Source of the DNA: Euryarchaeota archaeon UBA24
GTDB lineage: Archaea > Halobacteriota > Halobacteria > Halobacteriales > Hikarchaeaceae
Assembly: GCA_002503845.1 (NCBI GenBank)
Contig: DASO01000004.1
Location: 1-51,846, forward strand
DNA length: 51,846 nt
Reading direction: 5' to 3'
In this document: positions 25,945-34,877 of the stretch, one piece after another
How positions within the stretch are numbered: the first letter of the stretch is position 1
How the letters are laid out: each line of letters begins with the position of its first letter
The notes under the pieces: model-generated
What the model was told of the DNA's origin: nothing
Databases searched by the model: none
Seen by the model: the letters and a program-made list of their open reading frames with translations, nothing else
Made by a program: the position numbers and the translations under genes

Positions 25945-26499
25945 GTGTCTGCAGATCTAGAGATCCAAATTAATAGAGCCTTTCCAAATTCGATTGAAGT
26001 GGAAGAATCTCCGATAGAAGTAAGTGGATCATTTGGAGTGATATTATATAATAACGGTGCTCCATGTCACGTTTACTTACAGCTTAGCGATGAACTTGCA
26101 GAGTTTGCATATATGGGTACGTCGAATCGGTTTTTAAAAGAACAGGAAAATGTGAGACTTGAAATCCGAGTGAGAGAAAATACTCCAGAGATAGAAGGAT
26201 GGGTAAAAATAGTAACCGGACATGGGTCTGAGACTGCGTATGCTACGGTTATAATAAAAGACTCAAAAAAGATTAGAACGCAGATCATAGTGGATGAGAA
26301 ACTATCAATTCCAAAACCAAGAGTGGTGGATAAAGATCCCGTAATGCCCACGGGAAGACTTCCGTTGGTGGCATTGATGATGATTGCCATCACAATGGCA
26401 GCCACCTCGCTCGCAATTATACAAAATTGGATAATCATAATAGGTGTGGCGGTGATAATGGCAGGAACGTATATTGCATATCAATTGATCAGAACATGA
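25945..26499 (+). CDS. Conserved haloarchaeal-type membrane-anchored protein (DUF7524-like)
   Basis: This protein of about 184 residues has an N-terminal beta-rich domain. Its order (LEIQINRAFPNSIEVEES, then FGVILYNNGAPCHVYLQL) resembles a small immunoglobulin-like sandwich facing the cell surface or cytoplasm. Two C-terminal hydrophobic helices follow, about 145-165 and 167-186 of the long form. I know similar haloarchaeal proteins only as a conserved family of unknown function. The frame starts at TTG 25924, but the promoter position and protein start favour GTG 25945. Trm112 lies just upstream and the DUF7523-like gene downstream. Confidence 0.7.
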   Translation: MSADLEIQINRAFPNSIEVEESPIEVSGSFGVILYNNGAPCHVYLQLSDELAEFAYMGTSNRFLKEQENVRLEIRVRENTPEIEGWVKIVTGHGSETAYATVIIKDSKKIRTQIIVDEKLSIPKPRVVDKDPVMPTGRLPLVALMMIAITMAATSLAIIQNWIIIIGVAVIMAGTYIAYQLIRT

Positions 26500-26542
26500 A
26501 CACAGCATAGTTTTTGTTTTATAAGGCACTACAGAAGGTAGT

Positions 26543-26965
26543 ATGTCACTCGCAGCCATTACGCGGAGAGAAGTAAGAAAAACCCCATATCTATATGATG
26601 CGATTAGAGCAGGAATAGTTAATTATTCTGCAGCTGCGCGCATGTTAGATTTAGAAGGGCAAGACACAGCAGTTTCAGTATCATTGCAACGTTTGAATAA
26701 AGAGCTTCCACCGTTGGAAATGGAAAGAATTGATGCGAATATAACAATTAGTTCTGATGAAACTAATCAACAGGTAAAGATCATGGTTGAAGGTCCAGTA
26801 GATGCAAAAATATTAAGTCATTTAATCTTGGTTTGTCATATGAATGAGATACGGATAATTGAGGCGAGTATTTCGAGGGGAGAAATACAGATTGTAGTGG
26901 AATGGAAAGAGGGACCCAATTCACTTAGGATAATAGAAAGGGCATTGGAATCAATTCCAGTATAG
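26543..26965 (+). CDS. Conserved haloarchaeal-type protein (DUF7523-like)
   Basis: This 140-residue cytosolic protein has an N-terminal helical part (SLAAITRREVRKTPYLYDAIRAGIVNYSAAARML) that resembles a helix-turn-helix unit. A C-terminal ferredoxin-like alternation of strands and helices (residues 65-140) resembles an ACT-type domain. The arrangement suggests a small-molecule-responsive regulator, which is inference; the family has no known function. It has its own A/T box (GTTTTATAAGG, about 26515-26525). The stop is 40 bp from the convergent trkH gene. Confidence 0.72.
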   Translation: MSLAAITRREVRKTPYLYDAIRAGIVNYSAAARMLDLEGQDTAVSVSLQRLNKELPPLEMERIDANITISSDETNQQVKIMVEGPVDAKILSHLILVCHMNEIRIIEASISRGEIQIVVEWKEGPNSLRIIERALESIPV

Positions 26966-27005
26966 AGTAGAAATAGGTAAGAGTGGGCAATTATAGTAAA
27001 AGGGC

Positions 27006-28532
27006 TTAGGATTTCCAGAATGCTCTTGTTAGTAAAACGATGAGGGGGAAAATTTCCAATCGTCCTGCAATCATCAGAATGGACATATAAAGTTTCGAGG
27101 TCCAAGGGAACAGGAGATAATTACCCATAGGACCAGAGGGTCCGAAAGAGGGACCAAAATTTCCAAGAGTTGCCGCAACAGCTCCCATCGCTTCGAGTAA
27201 AGATAGATTAATTCCAACGCGGGATGCATCGAGGACTACAAAAATGGTAGAAATGGCGAAAATTAAGATGAACAGAAGGGTGAATGCATGAATTTTTTTG
27301 ATCTCGGAATCGTCATAGATACTATCATTAAACCGGAGGGGTAAGACCGCATTGGGATGAATAAGTGAAAAAAGATTTTTTCTAAGAGATTTTAAAATGA
27401 CTATCCAACGAAGAATTTTAATAGAACAACTGGTCGATCCAATGCTGCCTCCAATGAACATGCAAAAGAGCAATAAATATTGGACAGGTAGGCTTAATAT
27501 TGTAAAATCAAAACTTACATAACCAGTAGTAGTGACTACAGAAACTGTTTGGAAAATGGCATGCCTAACAGTAGTGAGAATGGTTGTTTGTTGGAAAGCA
27601 GAACCTGAGAAGTTACTGTTTAAAAATAAGATAGTGAATATTGTCGCAATAATGCCTATCAAGATGAAATAGTATTTGAATTCTTTATCTTTCAAGAAAA
27701 TTTTTCGATCGCCTTTTAGGAAATGGAAGAATAAAGCAAAGTTAGTTCCTGAAGCTATCATGAAGGGGATAATTACCCATTGGACTGCTGCTGAAAATGT
27801 CTCAATGCTACGTGCTGCAGGAGAGAAACCTCCAGAAGCTAATGTCGTGAATCCATGACAAAGTGCATTGTAAAAATCCATATTTGGGGCAAGTCCGATT
27901 ATATGGAGTCCATACAATAGGAAGACTTCAAGAAAGGTGATTCCAAGGTAAACTATCCAAAAAAAACGTGCTGTTTCAGCTATTCGGGGAGTGAGTTTTT
28001 TGATTCGAGGACCAGGTGCTTCTGCGTCGAGTAGGCGTGCCCCTCCAGGAGACAGTTCAGGTATTATGGCTAGGGCAAGAACGACGATTCCCATCCCACC
28101 TAGCCATTGGGTAAATTGGCGCCATAATAAAATAGAAGGTGTGTAGTGATCAGCAGACAAATCGCCTATGACTGTAGCGCCAGTGGTAGTGAACCCACTA
28201 ACACTTTCGAATAGGGCATTTATCGGGCTAGCTAGAGTGGAAGTAGTTCCCGCTGTTGCGATTAAGTATGGAATTGCACCAATACATGCGACCGTGATCC
28301 AAGCAAGTACTAGCATCAGAAAACTATCCCTCAAGCTCATGTGCGGATCAGGATCTAGTCTTTCGAAAAACGACCCAATAAATAGGGCGATTCCCATTGT
28401 TATTATGAATGGGAGAAGGGGATCCCCATAATAGATTGCAACGAAAAGAGGTAGCAAAAGTGCGATTGCTAACCATTTAGTAATAGTACCAGTGAGACTC
28501 AGTGAAGCTTTCCAATTTATCCGGGAGGTCAT
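27006..28532 (-). CDS. trkH: TrkH-type potassium uptake channel subunit
   Basis: This 508-residue membrane protein is the K+-translocating subunit of the Trk system. The four M1-P-M2 repeats can be followed by their selectivity-filter loops: SGFTTTGATVIGD, TLASGGFS, VVTTTGYVSF and AATLGNFGP. Each has the conserved filter Gly. About ten hydrophobic helices are visible. Its start overlaps the trkA stop by 4 bp, so TrkA and TrkH are made together. Together with the Mrp operon downstream it makes this a Na+/K+ homeostasis region. Confidence 0.93.
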   Translation of the reverse strand: MTSRINWKASLSLTGTITKWLAIALLLPLFVAIYYGDPLLPFIITMGIALFIGSFFERLDPDPHMSLRDSFLMLVLAWITVACIGAIPYLIATAGTTSTLASPINALFESVSGFTTTGATVIGDLSADHYTPSILLWRQFTQWLGGMGIVVLALAIIPELSPGGARLLDAEAPGPRIKKLTPRIAETARFFWIVYLGITFLEVFLLYGLHIIGLAPNMDFYNALCHGFTTLASGGFSPAARSIETFSAAVQWVIIPFMIASGTNFALFFHFLKGDRKIFLKDKEFKYYFILIGIIATIFTILFLNSNFSGSAFQQTTILTTVRHAIFQTVSVVTTTGYVSFDFTILSLPVQYLLLFCMFIGGSIGSTSCSIKILRWIVILKSLRKNLFSLIHPNAVLPLRFNDSIYDDSEIKKIHAFTLLFILIFAISTIFVVLDASRVGINLSLLEAMGAVAATLGNFGPSFGPSGPMGNYLLFPWTSKLYMSILMIAGRLEIFPLIVLLTRAFWKS

Positions 28533-29854
28533 AATTGTTTAAGGATTTTATCAGATACAGATACATCGATAAGAATTACAATGTTATCTCCATTTTGTAT
28601 CATTGTGTCACCTCTAGGAGCAAGAACTTCACCGCCTCTAACTATGGCCCCTATTACGATAGAAGAAGGTATTTTGGAAGTTATTTCTTGGACACTTCTA
28701 CCAGATAGTTTACTACTGGAATCAATTTCAATTTCAAGAATTTCTACTCTGTCAGAATCTAGAATTGCCACATGCTTTGTATTTATATTATGGGTGAAAT
28801 GAATAAGGGCTTCTGCGGTGACTTCCCGGGGGTTAACAGCCACATCTATACCAACATTTTTGAATAAAGAAATATAGTTTCCAGAATTGACAACTGCTGC
28901 TATTCGAGGAGCACCTAATTGTTTGACTAACAAAGATACTAAGAGAGTTTCTTCGTCGGAACCTAAATGTACGACTACTAGATTAGATTGAGTTACGTTT
29001 TCAGATTCAAGGAAATCGATATCAGTTACGTCATGGCACATGACTATAGTATCGGGTAATTTTTCTGCTAGTTTGAGTGATAATTCTTTTTCAGAGGTCA
29101 TCAAGGTGGAAGACATACCACGGGTTGTAAAAATGGACGCTATTTCTGCGGAGATGGGACTCCCTCCAAGGATAACTGTACTTTTAATGTCGGTAATGGT
29201 TGGTTCGATTGTGGAAGAAAAGTCTTGAACGCTTTTAGGAGTCCCAATGACCACCAATCTAGATCCAAGGGGAATTTTGGTAGAGCCACTAGGTATAATG
29301 ATCTCATCTTCGGTAATGATGGCGGCGAAGGTTAAAGACTCAAATTGATCTGCTTCACTTATAGTTTGATCGAGAAGTGTACTAGTGGGACGGATTTCGA
29401 ACTCGGCCATTTGCACTTTTCCCTCTGCAAAAGAGTCAGCATCGAGGGCAGCAGGTATCCCTGCTATATTGACAATTGCTTCTGCAGTTAATCGGTCAGA
29501 ACAAGCCATGAAATCGACTCCGAATGCGCCTTCGGAGTGGGACCATGAATTAAATAAAGTGGAATTTTTTATTCTTGCAACGGTGAATGTATCTCCAAGT
29601 AACTTGACTGACTCGCACGCAATGAGGTTTTTTTCGTCGTCATTGGTGCAAGCTATAATCAGATCTACTTCACCTACTTCTTCTATATTTTGAAGATCGT
29701 TTCCATCCCCGCAGATTGCCAGGACGTCAAGCGAATACGTCAACTCAGAGACGCGAACGGGATCGATATCCATAACCACGATTTGATGCGCATCGGATAG
29801 GTTTTCTGCGATACTGTATCCAACTTGTCCGGCGCCGATTATGAGAATTCGCAC
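28529..29854 (-). CDS. trkA: TrkA potassium channel regulatory subunit
   Basis: This 441-residue cytoplasmic regulator contains two RCK units in tandem. The first Rossmann core is ILIIGAGQVGYSIAENL at residues 3-19 with the acidic VVMDIDP strand end. The second starts at VILGGSPISAEIASIF near 230. RCK-C domains follow each. It binds NAD(H) and nucleotides to gate TrkH. The start is GTG. An imperfect palindrome at 29891-29909 covers its likely TATA element, so transcription may be controlled there. Confidence 0.92.
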   Translation of the reverse strand: MRILIIGAGQVGYSIAENLSDAHQIVVMDIDPVRVSELTYSLDVLAICGDGNDLQNIEEVGEVDLIIACTNDDEKNLIACESVKLLGDTFTVARIKNSTLFNSWSHSEGAFGVDFMACSDRLTAEAIVNIAGIPAALDADSFAEGKVQMAEFEIRPTSTLLDQTISEADQFESLTFAAIITEDEIIIPSGSTKIPLGSRLVVIGTPKSVQDFSSTIEPTITDIKSTVILGGSPISAEIASIFTTRGMSSTLMTSEKELSLKLAEKLPDTIVMCHDVTDIDFLESENVTQSNLVVVHLGSDEETLLVSLLVKQLGAPRIAAVVNSGNYISLFKNVGIDVAVNPREVTAEALIHFTHNINTKHVAILDSDRVEILEIEIDSSSKLSGRSVQEITSKIPSSIVIGAIVRGGEVLAPRGDTMIQNGDNIVILIDVSVSDKILKQL

Positions 29855-29890
29855 TTGCGTGTACCTATCCGCCCGATTGCCAAGGTAAGT

Positions 29891-29909
29891 ATAAGTGCAT
29901 TGCGCTTAT
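29891..29909. promoter_or_regulatory. Palindrome over the trkA promoter
   Basis: ATAAGTGC-att-GCGCTTAT has 8-bp arms with one mismatch. It covers the likely minus-strand TATA element of trkA (ACTTATAC), about 35-50 nt from the start codon. It could be a repressor site. Confidence 0.5.
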
Positions 29910-30042
29910 GGTGGGAATAGATGAGATTAAACGTGTAAAGAAAAAATGATGCTCAGTCTATTGGTTTTTATTAGAAAAAATGGCGTGGAAGTAAATCAAA
30001 ATGGGAGAATATCTATAAAAAGTCCCCATACACATCGCCATG

Positions 30043-30050
30043 TTATTAAA
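30043..30050 (+). promoter_or_regulatory. Probable TATA box of coaBC
   Basis: TTATTAAA is centred about 30 nt upstream of the coaBC ATG. A second candidate, CTATAAAAAG near 30012-30021, is farther from the start. Confidence 0.4.
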
Positions 30051-30075
30051 TGGGGAATTCAGAGATACCTAATAG

Positions 30076-31239
30076 ATGCTCAAAGGAGTGAATGTGGCAA
30101 TAGGGATTACAGGTAGCATTGCTGCAGTCAGGGTTGTAGAAATTGCTCACGAATTCAAACGAAGAGGGGCCAATGTGAGGGGAATTATCACATCGGATGC
30201 AACAAAAATTATCCACCCGTGGGCAGTGGAATATGCAACGGGGAATGCAGTTGTCACAGAGATAACAGGTAAAGTAGAACATATAGAGCTATGTGGGGAG
30301 AATGGATGGGCAGATGTACTATTAATTGCCCCAGCAACGGCAAATACGATTGGTAAAATGGCAGCAGCGATTGATGATACCTGCGTAACTACATGTGTAA
30401 CTACGGCAATCGGATCGGGAATACCGATAGTTGTTGCTCCTGCTATGCATGAACCTATGGCAAATCATCCCGGAATCATTGAAGCACAAGAACGGCTCGA
30501 GTCATGGGGAGTTAATTTTGCAGATCCAGTTGTGGAAGAAGGAAAGGCAAAAATAGCAGACACAGAGACTATAATTGTCGAGGTAGAGAGGGCTGTTGAT
30601 TTAAAACCACTCGGGGGGAAACATATAATAGTTACTTCGGGAGGCACTCGTGAGCAAATTGATCCTATACGAGTTATTACGAACCTTTCCTCGGGGAAAA
30701 TGGGAGAAAATGTTGCCAGAGGCTGTTACATAAAGGGGGCAAAAGTAAGTCTAGTACATAGTGGAAAGAATATCCCATATGTCGATACATACCAAGTACA
30801 AAGTGCAGAAGAAATGATTGAAAGGGTAATAAATCTTTCACGCGAAGCTGATGTATTGGTTTCTGCCGCTGCCATCTCAGACTATGGCATGGATCCATTA
30901 AAACAAAAATTAAGATCAGGTAGGGAAAGTATACAATTGGAATTGCATCGGAAACCCAAGTTGGTGGATGCAGTTCGGAAGGAATTTCCAGACATTGTGA
31001 TAGTGGGGTTCAAAGCAGAGATAGAAGAAGACCAAAAAATAGTTATTGAACGGTCGAAGGAACTTTTAGAACGTGTTGGGCTCGCATTTGTTGTTTCCAA
31101 TAATGCAAGAGTAATGGGCTTAGAAGACACAGAAGTGAAGATTATCCGAATGGAGGAGATTATAGAAGTGGAGGGTTCGAAAAGGGTGGTTGGTATAAAA
31201 ATAGCGGAAGAATTATCCAAAGAGATAAAAACAGATTAG
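30076..31239 (+). CDS. coaBC: Bifunctional phosphopantothenoylcysteine decarboxylase/synthetase CoaBC
   Basis: This 387-residue fusion performs two successive steps of coenzyme A synthesis. The flavin-dependent CoaC half has VAIGITGSIAAVRV at the N-terminus, APATANTIGKMA and the catalytic-loop APAMHEPM. The CoaB half starts near residue 180 with IIVTSGGTREQIDPIRVITN. It contains SSGKMGENVARG and VSAAAISDY, the signatures of the ligase active site. It is divergent from trkA and 19 bp from the convergent mnhG stop. Confidence 0.93.
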   Translation: MLKGVNVAIGITGSIAAVRVVEIAHEFKRRGANVRGIITSDATKIIHPWAVEYATGNAVVTEITGKVEHIELCGENGWADVLLIAPATANTIGKMAAAIDDTCVTTCVTTAIGSGIPIVVAPAMHEPMANHPGIIEAQERLESWGVNFADPVVEEGKAKIADTETIIVEVERAVDLKPLGGKHIIVTSGGTREQIDPIRVITNLSSGKMGENVARGCYIKGAKVSLVHSGKNIPYVDTYQVQSAEEMIERVINLSREADVLVSAAAISDYGMDPLKQKLRSGRESIQLELHRKPKLVDAVRKEFPDIVIVGFKAEIEEDQKIVIERSKELLERVGLAFVVSNNARVMGLEDTEVKIIRMEEIIEVEGSKRVVGIKIAEELSKEIKTD

Positions 31240-31258
31240 AAAGAAATCAAAGGACAGA

Positions 31259-31672
31259 TTAAACTTCTGTTTCGTCTGAAATTGCATCTTCATTTAAATG
31301 GGTTTGAGAATCGGGGTGGATGGGCCACGTGACATCGCCGAAAAATTCAACTCCCATTTTTTGAGCTGCTCGGGAAATCATATGACCCCCTGTCGGTGCA
31401 GTTAAAAAGAGAAAAAGGACTCCGACTAAAGATGTCAACCCCATTCCTTGGAACCCATAATGTAAAAATCCAGAAAAGAAAATAGAAGCTGCGCCGAGGG
31501 TTGTGGATTTACTAGTAGCGTGGAGTCGATTATAAACATCAGGTAATCTCAAGAGGCCAAGTGTACCTACAGTGAGGAAGAAACATCCTAAGATAATAAA
31601 GAACATAACAAACATGCTCCGTGGTGAATGTGTTGAATTGAGGGCTACAGAAAGAGTATGCATATTGATCAT
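31259..31672 (-). CDS. mnhG: Mrp/Mnh antiporter subunit G
   Basis: This 137-residue protein has three hydrophobic helices (about 19-40, 55-75 and 78-98). It carries the family segments GLLRLPDVYNRLHATSKSTTLG and APTGGHMISRAA. A roughly 40-residue hydrophilic tail with Asp/Glu follows. It is the last gene of the A-G operon and overlaps mnhF by 4 bp. Confidence 0.9.
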   Translation of the reverse strand: MINMHTLSVALNSTHSPRSMFVMFFIILGCFFLTVGTLGLLRLPDVYNRLHATSKSTTLGAASIFFSGFLHYGFQGMGLTSLVGVLFLFLTAPTGGHMISRAAQKMGVEFFGDVTWPIHPDSQTHLNEDAISDETEV

Positions 31673-31953
31673 TGGATAACCTCACTTTCTGAAATATAAT
31701 TTGCCGCTGCAATTGTGCTTATAAATCCGATAATGGCCAGCACTAGTCCTACTAAAACAAAGTGATCAAATGAGGTTAAAATGGCTAACAATATGGCTAT
31801 AGCAGTGATATTGGTTCCGATGGCATCGATCCCAATTACACGGTCGGGGACAGTAGGTCCTATAAATGCGCGATAGCCACAAAACAAAGTGAGAATGGAA
31901 ATCAGAATTAGGGCAGATGTTAGAAGCAGAGTGAAGGAGAATAGTTCAGCCAC
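31669..31953 (-). CDS. mnhF: Mrp/Mnh antiporter subunit F
   Basis: This 94-residue protein has three transmembrane helices. It has the family motif GPTVPDRVIGIDAIGTN between helices 1 and 2. It belongs to the membrane arm that couples Na+ exit to H+ entry. It overlaps both mnhE (8 bp) and mnhG (4 bp), so translation of the set is tightly coupled. Confidence 0.92.
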   Translation of the reverse strand: MAELFSFTLLLTSALILISILTLFCGYRAFIGPTVPDRVIGIDAIGTNITAIAILLAILTSFDHFVLVGLVLAIIGFISTIAAANYISESEVIQ

Positions 31954-32527
31954 GATTGCCCCCTACGGAGTCAGAGAAAACTTTTTTGAGAGGGGTGTTA
32001 GTAGGCAATTCGTGAAAGATATTGAGTGCATATTCCTCCCAGATATGAATGGTTTTAAGGATAGATTCGACGTCGTTTCCGTCAATTGTATGGATCAATA
32101 GGCTATTCGTTTCTTCAATATAATCTAGAGTGAGAGTCCCAGGTGTTAGAGTAATACTGTTGGCTATGGTTGTGATAGAGAAGGGTTTTTTTACGCGAAG
32201 GGGGACTACAATAATCGCGGGTTTAATGGGCAAGCTTGGGTTTAAAATACGAAATGCTACATCGATGTTTGCAGATACCAAATCCCTCAGGAAAACTATT
32301 ACAAACAGCGCTATGTAAGGAAAAGAGGAGAATATAGCCCCTATCGAAACATATTCGGGGAAAAATTTTCGGAAGCCATATGCAATGGGCAAACAGATTA
32401 CAAGACCGAAAACAAATTCGATGAGAAAATTAGAAAGGGGCGGGTGGACACCACGTACAAAAATCCAAGTTAAGGATAAGAATACACCGAAAGGAATCCA
32501 AGTTTTGGTTTTTTCTAAAATATACAT
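31946..32527 (-). CDS. mnhE: Mrp/Mnh antiporter subunit E
   Basis: This 193-residue protein carries N-terminal hydrophobic helices (about 12-60 and 65-92). A soluble C-terminal domain contains NSITLTPGTLTLDYIEE and the LLIHTIDG segment characteristic of MnhE. The PIAYGFRKFFPEY loop is basic. Its stop overlaps the start of mnhF. It is 10 bp downstream of mnhD. Confidence 0.9.
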   Translation of the reverse strand: MYILEKTKTWIPFGVFLSLTWIFVRGVHPPLSNFLIEFVFGLVICLPIAYGFRKFFPEYVSIGAIFSSFPYIALFVIVFLRDLVSANIDVAFRILNPSLPIKPAIIVVPLRVKKPFSITTIANSITLTPGTLTLDYIEETNSLLIHTIDGNDVESILKTIHIWEEYALNIFHELPTNTPLKKVFSDSVGGNRG

Positions 32528-32537
32528 GATTGAGAGT

Positions 32538-34115
32538 CTACCTATGATACAGAACGGCTTCTATATAGCCAGAACTATCTATTGCGGAACGAGAAGCTGA
32601 TTCAATTAGAGGGGAAATGGAATCGAAACCGACCCCAAGGGAAATTAACACGAGGGTGAAGAATAGAAGGACGTACTGGTTTTGCACAGGAATGGTTGAA
32701 TCAGATACCGTGGATGAAATTTCCCCCCAGAATCCCGTATTCCACAGGTGTATGGCATAGAGGAAAGATAGAACAGTTCCCACTAATAGGATTAAAATGA
32801 AAAGACTAGAATACATTGTCTGAATGGGTTCTGTATTTAGGGGCAGAATTAGAAGATGTAATTTTCCGAAAAATCCAAAAATTGGGGGAATCCCCACTAA
32901 AGAAAATATGGAGACAAATACAGAAATAGAAAGAATTGGAGAGTGGCGAGAGAGACCGCCCAAATCAGAAAGTTTTGCAGATCCAATAGCATTTTTTATA
33001 CAGCCACTAGCGAGAAACAGAGAGGCCTTGGCGAGAGAATGGTTCAAAGTTAAGATTATAGTTGCTATGAGCGCCATTTGTCGTATAGATGGAAACAGAG
33101 CTGCGAGTGAGAGTGGTAGCATTATGAATCCCATTTGGCTTATACTAGAATAAGCCAACAGATTGTCAATATTATCTTGACTAAGTGCAGATATTCCACC
33201 GAAAATTATACTTGTGGTAGACAATATGAAAAGTGATATTCCGAAAATTGTCAAAACTGAGAGTTCTCCGAGGAGAGTGGAATCACCTGAAGGAAATACT
33301 GTGAAAAATATCCGAATCATAGCATATAGACCTACTTTTTTCACTACCCCAGAAAGAAGAGCAGATATGGGAGACGGTGCTGCTTGGTAGACTAGAGGGA
33401 CCCAAAAATGAAGAGGAACCAATCCAGACTTAAGAGCAAAAACAACAAAAAGAATCATGGAAAATAAGATAACAGAAGGCATAGAAATGTTGTATATATC
33501 GGGTTGAGACAATCTATGGGATAAATCTGCCAAATTAAGAGTCCCGGTGGTGGCATAGATCCCACCGATGGAAATTAGCATAAATGCACCACCAATGAGA
33601 TTGAGAATTACATACGTCATCCCTGCCTTGGTTTGTTTAGAAGTTGAATAGAATGTGACAAGAACGTAGCTCGTCATGAGAGTTACTTCAAACCAGACAA
33701 AGAGGTTGAATAAATCCCCAGTTAAGAGTGCACCGGTGGCACCGAAAAGCATGAAGTGTAAAAGAGAGTGGTAAGAGAATTTTTGTTTTGATTCATCAAT
33801 AGTGGTGATCGAATAGAGTAGGACCCCTGCAGTGACTATGGCGGTGATGCATAGTAAAAGAAGTGCGAAAGAGTCCGCAACAAATGAGATCCCATAAGGG
33901 GCGGGCCATGCAGAAAATTGATATATAAGAGGGCCATGCTGAACTGAAAATAGCAGAGATACAACAGACGCAATATAAGCACAGGTGCCAAGTAAGCTCA
34001 GTGAAATTGTCAATTTAAGAGATCGTCTAGATAGTAGGGTTAAACATGCAGTTAGCAATGCAATTAGCAGAGGTAGTACGGGAGAGTGGCTTACGATCGC
34101 TGTAGATGTACTCAT
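32538..34115 (-). CDS. mnhD: Mrp/Mnh antiporter subunit D
   Basis: This 525-residue protein belongs to the complex I antiporter-like family (NuoL/M/N relatives). It has about 14 transmembrane helices, the conserved FVWFEVTLMTSYVLV glutamate helix, and KSGLVPLHFWVPLVYQAAPSPISALLSG, which holds the Lys and His of the proton path. LAYSSISQMG and NHSLAKASLFLASG follow. It pairs with MnhA as the second antiporter-like subunit and overlaps mnhC by 4 bp. Confidence 0.94.
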   Translation of the reverse strand: MSTSTAIVSHSPVLPLLIALLTACLTLLSRRSLKLTISLSLLGTCAYIASVVSLLFSVQHGPLIYQFSAWPAPYGISFVADSFALLLLCITAIVTAGVLLYSITTIDESKQKFSYHSLLHFMLFGATGALLTGDLFNLFVWFEVTLMTSYVLVTFYSTSKQTKAGMTYVILNLIGGAFMLISIGGIYATTGTLNLADLSHRLSQPDIYNISMPSVILFSMILFVVFALKSGLVPLHFWVPLVYQAAPSPISALLSGVVKKVGLYAMIRIFFTVFPSGDSTLLGELSVLTIFGISLFILSTTSIIFGGISALSQDNIDNLLAYSSISQMGFIMLPLSLAALFPSIRQMALIATIILTLNHSLAKASLFLASGCIKNAIGSAKLSDLGGLSRHSPILSISVFVSIFSLVGIPPIFGFFGKLHLLILPLNTEPIQTMYSSLFILILLVGTVLSFLYAIHLWNTGFWGEISSTVSDSTIPVQNQYVLLFFTLVLISLGVGFDSISPLIESASRSAIDSSGYIEAVLYHR

Positions 34116-34450
34116 AGTTGCCCCCAGAGTCGGTCTATGTCTAATGTCCCATGTTCATCGTAAACGCGGAGTAAAAGTACAAGTACGAATGCGGTTGTTC
34201 CTAGGCTGATGACTATTGCAGTTAAGACTAATGCTTGGACGAGGGGATCAGTTATAGAAATTAAAGAACTGCTATCAGATAGAACAGGAACAGTACCAGA
34301 AATTCCTCCCATGGTGATCAAATAAACATTTGCTGTTTGGCCGAGGATGATAACGCCTAAAATTGCTTTCAGGAGATCCCTTCGTAGGAGTAGAAAGGTT
34401 CCAAGTGAGAAGAGGGAACCAAGTATTAGTGCTAAGATTAAGGGAGTCAT
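34112..34450 (-). CDS. mnhC: Mrp/Mnh antiporter subunit C
   Basis: This 112-residue NuoK-like protein has three transmembrane helices and LLRRDLLKAILGVIILGQTANVYL, the usual MnhC signature. DPLVQALVLTAIVISLGTTAFVLVL forms the last helix. It starts 1 bp after mnhB ends and overlaps mnhD by 4 bp. Confidence 0.93.
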   Translation of the reverse strand: MTPLILALILGSLFSLGTFLLLRRDLLKAILGVIILGQTANVYLITMGGISGTVPVLSDSSSLISITDPLVQALVLTAIVISLGTTAFVLVLLLRVYDEHGTLDIDRLWGQL

Positions 34451-34451
34451 T

Positions 34452-34877
34452 TTAGCGACTCACCCCCGACAAGATAGAAAGTAAAGAGCCAGTAACTGTG
34501 AAAAGAACACCTAAGTCGAATAAGATGGCCCCTGAGATTTTTAGTTCTCCTAAAAATGGAAGGGGTGGGAGAATTAAAAATGCTTGAGTTAAGAAAGGCA
34601 TGTTGAACAAAATGGGTATAGAGCCAGTGATGAGGATCAGCAGCAGGCCAGATACAAGTATTCTCCTATTGAGTGTAGATGGAGAAATGTTTAGTAGCCG
34701 GGTGAGGTCCGAAGTCCCATACGCTATGTAAAGTAGAGCGATAGCAGATACTATTAAAACGGCAGATACGAATCCGCCTCCAATTGAATTATGCCCTTGG
34801 ATGAAAAGTATCGCAGCGGTAACAAAAATCAAAGGTGCAACAATTCTTGCTGCAGTTCGGGTAATCAGCGTGGTCAT
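34452..34877 (-). CDS. mnhB: Mrp/Mnh antiporter subunit B
   Basis: This 141-residue membrane protein has four hydrophobic helices. It carries GHNSIGGGFVSAVLIVSAIALLYIAYG, the MnhB signature, and FDLGVLFTVTGSLLSIL at the C-terminus. It is a separate subunit alongside a full-length MnhA rather than a duplicated MnhB-like domain as in some archaeal Mbh systems. It overlaps mnhA by 4 bp. Confidence 0.93.
   Translation of the reverse strand: MTTLITRTAARIVAPLIFVTAAILFIQGHNSIGGGFVSAVLIVSAIALLYIAYGTSDLTRLLNISPSTLNRRILVSGLLLILITGSIPILFNMPFLTQAFLILPPLPFLGELKISGAILFDLGVLFTVTGSLLSILSGVSR

Noticed and set aside
26073..26438. - strand frame of 121 codons opposite the DUF7524-like gene
   Set aside because: Shadow of a gene with a clear domain and membrane layout on the + strand.
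29947..30120. Small + frame upstream of and overlapping coaBC
   Set aside because: About 55 codons, overlaps the coaBC start in another frame and lacks recognisable features; likely chance.
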